The notes under the pieces: generated by a model | Told to the model about the DNA's origin: nothing | The model's input: only the letters and a program-made list of their open reading frames with translations | The model's database searches: none | Part shown: positions 56,928 to 64,000 of the stretch, piece after piece | Layout: each line of letters opens with the position of its first letter | Position numbering within the stretch: position 1 is the stretch's first letter | Program-made: the position numbers and the translations under genes | Assembly: GCA_936920625.1 (NCBI GenBank) | Contig: CAKZHC010000009.1 | Location: 1 to 64,000, forward strand | DNA length: 64,000 bases | From: an uncultured Enterobacteriaceae bacterium | Lineage (GTDB): Bacteria > Pseudomonadota > Gammaproteobacteria > Enterobacterales > Enterobacteriaceae | Direction of reading: 5' to 3'

Positions 56928-58760
56928 ATGTGCGGAATAGTTGGTGCTGTAGCGCAGCGTGATATTGCAGAAATCCTGCTGGAGGGGTTAAAACGCCTTG
57001 AGTATCGCGGCTATGATTCAGCTGGTATGGCAGTAATCGACAGCCTGGGCGGATTGACTCACATTCGTCGCCTAGGGAAAGTGCAAAATCTGATTGATGC
57101 AGCAGATAAAGCCCCACCTGTGGGAGGGACAGGCATTGCGCACACACGCTGGGCTACCCATGGCGAGCCTTCTGAAATAAACGCACATCCACATCTGTCT
57201 GGCAATATTGTTGTCGTTCACAATGGTATTATCGAAAATCACGACGTATTACGCCCCATGCTCCTTGAACGGGGATATGTTTTTGTTTCGGAAACCGATA
57301 CAGAAGTGGTGGCACATCTGGTGCATTGGGAACAACAGGAGCGTGGTGGCGGCCTGCGTGAAGTGGTATTGAGGGTAATTCCTCAGCTACGCGGTGCTTA
57401 TGGCATGGTCATCATGGATAGCCGCGATACCGGTACGTTAGTGGCAGCCCGTTCAGGCAGTCCGCTGGTGATTGGATGTGGTGTTGGCGAGAATTTCATT
57501 TCTTCTGATCAGGTGGCGCTCTTGCCGGCTACCCGTCGTTTCGTCTGGCTGGAAGAGGGTGATGTAGCCGAGCTCACCCGTCGTAAGGTATCCATCTACA
57601 ATAGCCTGGGCAGGAAGGTCTCACGGGCTGAAATAGAATCCAGCGCGCTCTACGATGCAGGTGATAAGGGTCTGTATCGCCACTATATGCAAAAAGAGAT
57701 ATTTGAACAGCCTGAAGCGATTAAAAACACACTAACCGGACGCCTTAAGCATGACAGTATTGATCTTTCTGAACTCGGTGCACAGAGCGGCGAGCTGTTC
57801 GCTAAGGTCGAACACATTCAGATAGTTGCCTGTGGCACGTCTTATAACGCTGGTATGGTTTCTCGTTACTGGTTCGAATCTCTGGCTAATATTCCCTGTG
57901 ATGTTGAGATAGCGTCAGAGTTTCGCTACAGACGCCCGGCTGCCAGAAAAAACAGCCTGCTAATCACGCTTTCACAATCTGGAGAAACAGCTGATACTTT
58001 GGCAGCACTGCGGCTGTCAAAGGAGCAGGGATACCTTGGCTCGCTGACTATCTGTAATGTTAATGCCTCCTCACTGGTTCGTGAGTCTGACATGGCATTA
58101 CTAACACGGGCAGGAACAGAAATAGGTGTTGCTTCAACTAAAGCCTTCACAACCCAGCTGACCGTTTTACTCATTCTGGTAGCGAAGCTGGGTCGTTTGC
58201 AGGGAATGGCTACTGAGACAGAACGGGACATTGTCCACGCGCTCCAGTTGTTGCCGGGCCGTATTGAACAAATCCTGTCACAGGATAAGCGAATCGAAGC
58301 CCTGGCAGAGGAGTTTTCTGACAAGCACCATGCCCTGTTCCTTGGCCGGTGTGATCAATATCCGATCGCGATGGAAGGTGCTCTAAAACTTAAAGAGATC
58401 TCCTATATTCATGCTGAAGCTTACGCTGCCGGAGAATTGAAACATGGCCCACTTGCGCTGATTGATTCTACTATGCCGGTCATCGTGGTAGCCCCTAATA
58501 ATGAACTGCTGGAAAAGCTGAAATCCAACATTGAAGAGGTACGTGCCAGGGGGGGGTTGTTGTATGTCTTTGCCGATCAGAATGCCGATCTGACAGACAG
58601 TGACAACATGCGTATTATTCCGCTGCCACACACTGAAGCGGTGACTGCGCCCATTTTCTATACCGTACCACTGCAATTACTTTCGTACTATGTTGCACTA
58701 ATCAAAGGCACCGATGTCGATCAGCCACGCAATCTGGCCAAATCAGTGACAGTTGAGTAA
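56928..58760 (+). CDS. glmS: Glutamine-fructose-6-phosphate aminotransferase
   Basis: This 610-residue enzyme (609 in E. coli) makes glucosamine 6-phosphate from fructose 6-phosphate and glutamine, the first step toward UDP-GlcNAc. The N-terminal glutaminase begins MCGIVGAVAQRD with the catalytic Cys2, followed by RGYDSAG. Two SIS sugar isomerase domains follow (CGTSYNAGM near 302, LSQSGETADT near 349, and the GRCDQYPIAMEGALKLKEISY segment). It ends DQPRNLAKSVTVE. The 3' end is the Tn7 attachment site in many bacteria. Confidence 0.98.
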   Translation: MCGIVGAVAQRDIAEILLEGLKRLEYRGYDSAGMAVIDSLGGLTHIRRLGKVQNLIDAADKAPPVGGTGIAHTRWATHGEPSEINAHPHLSGNIVVVHNGIIENHDVLRPMLLERGYVFVSETDTEVVAHLVHWEQQERGGGLREVVLRVIPQLRGAYGMVIMDSRDTGTLVAARSGSPLVIGCGVGENFISSDQVALLPATRRFVWLEEGDVAELTRRKVSIYNSLGRKVSRAEIESSALYDAGDKGLYRHYMQKEIFEQPEAIKNTLTGRLKHDSIDLSELGAQSGELFAKVEHIQIVACGTSYNAGMVSRYWFESLANIPCDVEIASEFRYRRPAARKNSLLITLSQSGETADTLAALRLSKEQGYLGSLTICNVNASSLVRESDMALLTRAGTEIGVASTKAFTTQLTVLLILVAKLGRLQGMATETERDIVHALQLLPGRIEQILSQDKRIEALAEEFSDKHHALFLGRCDQYPIAMEGALKLKEISYIHAEAYAAGELKHGPLALIDSTMPVIVVAPNNELLEKLKSNIEEVRARGGLLYVFADQNADLTDSDNMRIIPLPHTEAVTAPIFYTVPLQLLSYYVALIKGTDVDQPRNLAKSVTVE

Positions 58761-58802
58761 TACTGCAATCAATTCCCGCTGTACTTGTATTGTATCAGCG
58801 GG
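58725..58802 (+). other. attTn7 region: glmS 3' end and downstream hairpin
   Basis: The last codons of glmS (AATCTGGCCAAATCAGTGAC... to the TAA) correspond to the TnsD recognition site of Tn7 in E. coli. About 15 bases after the stop CCCGCTG (58775-58781) pairs with CAGCGGG (58796-58802), the likely glmS terminator, though its T tract is weak. Tn7 would insert near here. No tns genes or Tn7 ends are visible; the accessory genes that follow could have come by this or another route. Confidence 0.5.
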
Positions 58803-58940
58803 CATTTCTGGAGATAATCTATAGGTATCGTATCAACACAGCAGCGTTGTACTATGGACCCCTTCTAATGAATCTTCTCTGGTCTGTCAGGTCAGCTTGA
58901 TACATTCTTTACAGAAGCTGTATTAACGTCAGATAAGCAA

Positions 58941-59971
58941 TTATTTTTGGCTATTTTTTAAGCGTTCATATTCAGCTATTCTTTTTCTGTGTGCTGAGAA
59001 ATATTTTTCTCTTCCGTTTAGGTTTACAGAATAGTCTATAAGCCTTTCTAAAAGCGTTTGTTCCTTTTTGTTGATGATTTTATTTTCTGACTCTGGATTT
59101 GTTTTTAAATATTTATGCAGACGTATTCTGCTTTGGGTATGTTTATAGAACTCTGCCGGAAGGTATTTATCTATCGTATTAGGAGTTAAATACCCTAAAT
59201 CAGGAGTTGAAGGTCTAATAAATAGTCCTTCAATATTATCGCTATGCAGTTTTTCTAAATCAGCGGATTTAAGGTGGAGTTTTTTTGCTATCGCCAGACT
59301 AAAAATCCCACATTCGGAATAGCTTTTTTGAATGTCCATTTCTGCTATGGCCAGGTGGCAGTTATCTATCTTAGCAATATCGATAGCGCGTTTTATCCTG
59401 ATAGCCAGAGTAACTGGTGCATCTGCATTTAAGTTTGCAGGCTCAAATACAATTAACGATATTTTTCCATCAATCACTCTGCGATCGATCACAGCAAAAT
59501 GAATACCATCACATCCTATATTTATTATGTATCTGGAGGGACTATCTCCTTCAGATATAGAGTCTTTTATTGACTTTGCAAAAATTCCTGGATTTTCATA
59601 AAATTTAAGATTTAGACTAGGGTGTTTTATATTTGCTGCATTAACCATGTCAGGCATAAGTGTAATATCATCTTTCTCATAAAAATTTATATCCATCCAT
59701 TTATTGTTAGCAATATCATCTTCAAGTTGTGTGATAACAGCGGAAAGACCTTCCCACTTATCACTATTTTCCTGAGTAGTGGAAGGTTGCGTGTCAGCTG
59801 GTATAATTTTTTTTACAGCAGGCAGTTCCGGACTGTCATCCTGGATTTTGAGTTCTTCTATTTTTTTTCTAAACTTTTCTCAGTTTGTATTTCACTATAT
59901 TCTGCTTTAGTTGTTGTTTGTTCTAAGTTCTGGTCATTACTGAAAAAGCTACTTGCTGACGGAATTCGCAT
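58941..59971 (-). pseudogene. Second YopJ/HopZ-family effector, out of frame by one base at an A8 tract
   Basis: From 59696 down the frame gives 251 residues with an intact YopJ triad (His in DGIHFAVID, Glu in LIVFEPANL, Cys in SYSECGIFS; spacings 19 and 44). The best start is the ATG at 59971, which has a strong AAGGAG site, but translation from it stops after 37 codons at a TAG immediately following an A8 run (plus 59861-59868, T8). One extra A would join the two parts into a 343-residue protein with no other stop, reading KIEELKIQDDSPELPAV and KWEGLSAVITQLEDDI, the latter like the YopJ N-terminus. A second A8 run (59807-59814) lies in frame. There is no ribosome site before 59696. The gene may be decayed, phase variable or rescued by slippage. 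Confidence 0.85.
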
Positions 59972-60829
59972 GTTTTCTCCTTAGACTGAAAGTTTAGTTT
60001 TTTTTAAATGAAAAAATGGGATAATGATCAGAGCATAAATGTTTATATCTGATTATTTCTCTATTTGTGACAAACAAAATTGCTGGAAGAGAGGGCTTGT
60101 CTGGAGTCATAAACATATTCTAACACTAACAGCTACCACAAAAATTTTTATTCATATAAAAAACAACTTCACTGAAATACTTTTCAAAAATATTCGGTTA
60201 TTTCTGGATAAAAAATGGATACAAGGTGTTGATGTTATCTGGTGGTTGTACCAGACATTGCAGAAAAATAAAATGCGTAAAGTCCAGTCAGGACTGTCTT
60301 AGAGCTGAAAAATTCATTAAATGATTTAGTTATGAAATAGTTTAAAAATATTATAATAATTAGTGTAAATTTAGCTGGAGCCATATTTAATGATCACAAC
60401 GTTATCCGGGGAGACAGGAAAGATTCCGAAAACATATAATCCGGGTGACAATGAGTTATTCTGATTGCCTGACGGGTTAATTAAAAATCATATTGTTACC
60501 TCCAGCACAGCACCAGAAGTGATAACGTAAACCGGATAATTTTGGCTAATCTGCCAAGATCAACTTTTCTGGGGAAAAGTTAATTTTAAAAGTATTGCTG
60601 ATATTATCGATGATCATTCTGGCAATTACGTACATCAACACAATTCACACTTACACGCTCCCGGTTTGGCTTTCATAGGATGTTTAAAGATATCATTTCC
60701 AGGTCTCGTTAAGATGGATGAACAGGAGCTCTTGCAACACCTCTTTAATTTGATTTTAGCTCAATTTGGTAATGTGGAGAGACCACAGTATGTTGTTCAA
60801 TAATGTTATACATGGAAGAGGAATAATAA
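59972..60829. other. Intergenic region with an open, start-less stretch
   Basis: These 858 AT-rich bases separate two accessory genes. An 87-codon plus-strand frame at 60039-60302 has no ribosome site and no known content. From about 60540 to the TAA at 60802 another frame stays open for about 87 codons, has only one ATG (60713) and ends in a plausible amphipathic segment (MDEQELLQHLFNLILAQFG). It may be the 3' remnant of a lost gene. Nothing else is recognised. Confidence 0.35.
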
Positions 60830-62914
60830 ATGAAAGCATCAGAGGCAAAGCTACTTGACTTTCTGAGAAAGTCACCACAATTCATCATTCCCATCTACCA
60901 GCGTACTTATTCTTGGGGTGAACAACAGTGCCTTCAGCTATGGAATGATATCTTGCGGGCTGGTGCCAGCGATGATATATCAGCACATTTTATTGGTTCG
61001 GTCGTATATATTGAAAATGGGCTTTATCAGGTATCTGCTCAATCATCCCTGCTTGTCATCGATGGTCAACAGAGGTTAACCACGGCGATGTTAATTCTGG
61101 AAGCACTCTCACGGCATTTAAAAGACAGTGAACCCCTGGACGGATTTTCGGCGAGAAAACTTCGTAATTATTATTTACTCAATCCCCAGGAAGATGGCGA
61201 GCGTGGTTACAAGCTGCTGCTCAACCATACGGACAAAAAAAGCCTGCTGGCACTGGTGACGCAACAGGAATTACCTGACAACTGCTCTCTGCGCATAAAG
61301 CAAAATTTTGAATTTTTCAATGTCAAAATTACGTCTTTAAATGGTCATCTGGAAAAGCTTTGCAAAGGGCTTTCCAAACTTATTCTTGTTGATGTGGCAT
61401 TAAACCGCGAACAGGATAACCCCCAGTTAATATTCGAGAGTATGAATTCAACTGGAAAGGCTTTAAATCAGGCTGATCTGATTCGTAATTTCGTCTTGAT
61501 GGGCATGGAGCCAGCACACCAGACCCGCTTGTATCAGGATCATTGGTACCTCATGGAGGTGGCATTTGGTCAGGAAGGTTATGGTCAGTATTTTGATGGT
61601 TTTATGCGTCATTACCTCACGATAAAGACCGGTGAAATTCCCCGAATTGGTGAAGTCTATGAAGCTTTTAAGCAGTATGCACGAAGGCGTGAAATAGCGA
61701 CAGCCGGGATAGACAGGCTGGTAGCAGAGATCCACTTATTCGCACGTTTTTTTTGTGCCATGGCGCTTGATCAGGAAACCAATAAACTCCTGTCTGTAGC
61801 GTTCAGGGATCTGCGTGAACTGAAAGTAGATGTTGCTTATCCGTTTTTGTTAGAGCTTTATCATGATTACCGAAATCAACGTTTGTCGTGTGATGACTTC
61901 TGTTGCGCTGTCCGTTTAATTGAGGCTTACGTATTCCGCCGCGCTGTCTGCTCAATCCCAACTAACTCACTTAATAAAACGTTTGCCACATTTGGCAAAG
62001 CGTTGCAGAAAGATCGTTATCTGGAGAGTATCAAAGCACATTTGCTTAAATTGCCTTCACGGCAGCGCTTCCCTGATGATGATGAGTTTAAACGTGAGTT
62101 GTGCACACGTGATCTTTATAATTTCCGTAATCGTACCTACTGGTTAAGCCGATTGGAAAACTTTGAGCGTAAAGAGCGCGTGTCTGTAGGCGAATATACG
62201 ATTGAGCACATTATGCCGCAGAATAAAAAATTATCCAAAAAATGGCAGGATGAATTGGGTTCTGAATGGAAGTCTGTTCATCAAACCCTGTTACATACTC
62301 TGGGTAACCTGACACTAACGGGTTATAACTCGGAATACAGTGATCGTTCCTTCGCTGAAAAGCGGGATATGCAGGGTGGTTTCAGGCAAAGCCCGTTGCG
62401 ACTAAATCAGGGACTTAGCATTGAGCAAACCTAGAATGGGCGAGCTATTAAAAAAAGAGCAAAGATACTGACAGACCGGGCTAAACGTGTTTGGGCTACT
62501 CCAGAACTGCCTGAGAGTATAATGCAGTTGTACCAGAAGAAATCTGTTAAACCGCTTTTTTATAATTTAGAGGACCATCCTCAATTAGCAGAGGGCTCGT
62601 TTATACGTCAACTGTTTGATAATTTTCGCAGGGAGGTGATAGCGCTTGATCCCATTGTCACTGAGGAAATACGCAAGAGTTATGTGGCATTTAAGGCTGA
62701 AACTAACTTTGTTGATGTGGTGCCGCAGAAATCGCGATTAGTTCTCACGTTAAATATGGCTTTTCATGAATTAAACGATCCAAGGAGTATGGCAAAAGAT
62801 GTCACCGGTGTTGGTCGCTGGGGTAATGGGAATATTGAGATTGGTTTGAGTGATCACACGGAACTGCTTTATGTCATGGGCCTTGTCAGACAGGCTTATG
62901 AAAAACAAATTTAA
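60830..62914 (+). pseudogene. DUF262-DUF1524 (GmrSD-like) defence protein with C-terminal DUF5655, interrupted by an in-frame TAG
   Basis: The N-terminal DUF262 domain has IPIYQRTYSW (20-29) and the DGQQRLTT motif (78-85), a ParB-like nucleotide-hydrolysing site. The DUF1524 HNH nuclease follows with EHIMPQ (His near 460) and NLTLTGYNSEYSDRSF. Proteins of this type include GmrSD, a restriction system against modified phage DNA. At codon 535 (62432-62434) a TAG interrupts the frame exactly where relatives have Trp before a R-A-K-I-L segment; reading on gives NGRAIKKRAKIL and then a DUF5655-like domain (from about residue 570) to 62914, 694 residues in all. The 534-residue product keeps both main domains and might still act. 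A GAGG site precedes the ATG. No partner gene is seen. Confidence 0.8.
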
Positions 62915-63306
62915 ATATTGAGGTACATTAAGAAAAGTTGTTTCTGGTTAATTGATCACTTAAAAAACATGAATTTTGATATTTTGATCGCAAATTTTCA
63001 CTAAGGATTTTACTATTGTAGCATTCAGAATGTCAGATATATAAAATTAAAGAAAAGTTGCACACAGGAATAGCTTTACTTTTATATAACATCCAATTAT
63101 GAATGTAATATATTGAAAATTATTCCATAAATATTTTTTAATAGCAGCCGAATGTAATTTTTTATTAATATAATTATCTGGTTACAATGCAATTATTATT
63201 TAATATTTTTTGCATAAGTATCGTTTTTAGGTATCAGAATGACCAGATTTATACTTTAGAGCTAGTTGTATGAATTAGAATATAAATCCATTAATAGGAA
63301 AATTTT
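62915..63306. other. AT-rich intergenic region
   Basis: No frame in these 392 bases looks coding. The sequence is strongly AT-rich, especially 63120-63250, and presumably holds the promoter of the small secreted peptide gene that follows. Confidence 0.5.
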
Positions 63307-63504
63307 ATGATTAATAAAAAAGTAGCATTTGTCGTGTCCTTCTTGTTTTTAGCCGCCAGTTCCCAGTCATACGCATGTGGGCTAGGGCATGCCCTGTCAG
63401 AACATGCTTGTCAGCAGCAATGTGGATCCATAAATGAATCCGATATTACACACATGGTGCTCTATAACCTGTGCGTATATGGCGCATCAAATCCATTTAG
63501 TTAA
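63307..63504 (+). CDS. Small secreted cysteine-rich peptide, unknown function
   Basis: This 65-residue protein begins with a clear Sec signal peptide: basic MINKK, a hydrophobic stretch VAFVVSFLFLAAS, and a cleavage site SYA before C24. The mature part would be about 42 residues with four cysteines (24, 35, 39, 56), enough for two disulfide bonds if exported. A weak lipobox reading (SYAC) would make it a lipoprotein instead. An AGGA site lies seven bases before the ATG. I do not recognise the family. It lies in the accessory tail with the YopJ and DUF262 genes and is followed by a long inverted repeat. Confidence 0.6.
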   Translation: MINKKVAFVVSFLFLAASSQSYACGLGHALSEHACQQQCGSINESDITHMVLYNLCVYGASNPFS

Positions 63505-63508
63505 TCAA

Positions 63509-63582
63509 CTGAAAATGCCTGTGATTTTCACTTCAGCGGTGTATCCGAAAATTTTCTGAAATGAGCTTACAGGCATTTTCAG
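63509..63582. repeat. 14-bp perfect inverted repeat enclosing 46 bases
   Basis: CTGAAAATGCCTGT at 63509-63522 is exactly the reverse complement of 63569-63582. It begins five bases after the stop of the secreted peptide gene. The enclosed 46 bases contain no gene and no T tract follows, so it is either an unusual terminator hairpin or the trace of a small mobile element. Confidence 0.75.
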
Positions 63583-64000
63583 CGTCGGGGAGTAATTCAG
63601 CCACCAGGATCAGGCACAATTGCATTCTGAAATACCTTTCATCGCGGCAATATAAGTGGAGATAATAACTCAGATAAAAGTGATTTTATATATGATTATG
63701 TGCAATCATTATCTATTTATAGTGATATTATCAGCACAACGGTTAAACTCATGGTCCCCGTTACAAACTGCTATGATATATTATCTGGTATCATCTGCTA
63801 TTAACCCTCCTCCGGGTTTTATAATTCAGACACACTCATCGATTTTTTCACCGGATGAGCTGCCTCTGTTACTCGAATTGATATAGCAAAGACAGGTAGT
63901 TAAGCAGGCCAAACTACATTAATTAGTTACTGATTTTCAGTTTTGTTTACTCAGTTTTCTGAACTCCTTTTTTGCATCGTTTAGCATGCTGGTAAATTTG
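63583..64000. other. Right-end region without recognised gene
   Basis: Nothing recognisable is seen. A 76-codon frame at 63656-63886 has no ribosome site and no known content. The window ends before another gene can be identified. Confidence 0.4.

Noticed and set aside
58941..59696. Treating the 251-residue YopJ frame as a complete gene starting at 59696
   Set aside because: There is no ribosome site at that ATG, and the upstream out-of-frame sequence continues the YopJ homology to a well-formed start at 59971.
60039..60302. 87-codon plus-strand frame between the YopJ and DUF262 genes
   Set aside because: AT-rich, no ribosome site, no family resemblance, irregular composition.
1..64000. CRISPR arrays, tRNA or rRNA genes and intact insertion sequences
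   Set aside because: No regularly spaced direct repeats, cloverleaf-like sequences, rRNA stretches or transposase frames were noticed on reading; tRNAscan and ISfinder would be needed to exclude them fully.

Overview
The window is bacterial chromosome from the order Enterobacterales, covering the replication-origin region. Most proteins align nearly end to end, from memory, with their Escherichia coli counterparts. The gene blocks gyrB-recF-dnaN-dnaA / rpmH-rnpA-yidD-yidC-mnmE, fdhD / fdoGHI-fdhE, mioC-oriC-mnmG-rsmG and atpIBEFHAGDC-glmUS keep the enterobacterial order. The genus cannot be fixed by eye. Two YopJ-family type III effector genes and several freshly broken genes suggest a host-associated lineage (insect symbiont or pathogen of the Erwinia, Sodalis or Arsenophonus kind) in early genome decay; that is inference.

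Layout: 0.1-1.7 kb rbsK and ibpA, the latter with a ROSE-type RNA thermometer. 2.0-8.1 kb gyrB, recF, dnaN and dnaA on the minus strand. 8.7-12.7 kb rpmH, rnpA, yidD, yidC and mnmE on the plus strand. 12.8-14.7 kb a two-gene restriction-modification cassette (XcyI-like nuclease plus m4C-type methylase). 15.3-19.1 kb yieE and feoAB. 19.4-21.3 kb a Tat-exported sulfatase. 21.3-23.0 kb a gene-free, very AT-rich stretch leading to a CRP site and mtlAD, with no mtlR behind it. 26.8-28.2 kb a truncated LuxR-type regulator and sodA. 28.4-38.8 kb a formate dehydrogenase-O and selenocysteine block (fdhD, fdoGHI, fdhE, yibF, selA, selB). 38.9-43.0 kb kup and the first YopJ effector. 43.9-58.8 kb mioC, oriC, mnmG, rsmG, the complete F1Fo ATP synthase operon, glmU and glmS. 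58.9-64 kb an accessory tail beyond the glmS attTn7 site: a second YopJ effector, a DUF262/DUF1524 defence-type gene and a small secreted cysteine-rich peptide.

The most informative pattern is recent damage in otherwise well preserved genes. The selenoprotein gene fdoG keeps its UGA codon and SECIS hairpin but carries a +1 and a -1 indel. selB, the factor that decodes that UGA, has a conserved Trp codon changed to TAG, removing the SECIS-binding end. The DUF262 gene also has a TAG where Trp is expected. The second YopJ gene is out of frame by one base at an A8 tract, so it is either decayed, phase variable or rescued by transcriptional slippage. The luxR-type gene loses its recognition helix. 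TAG is a normal stop in this genome (dnaN, yidD, atpE, rsmG), so the TAGs are not explained by recoding.

Together the core genes give replication initiation (DnaA, DnaN, GyrB, oriC), membrane protein insertion (YidC, YidD), tRNA wobble modification (MnmE with MnmG), energy generation (formate dehydrogenase feeding quinone, ATP synthase), mannitol and ferrous iron uptake, and UDP-GlcNAc synthesis (GlmS, GlmU). The accessory genes add host interaction (YopJ proteins) and DNA defence (restriction-modification, DUF262).
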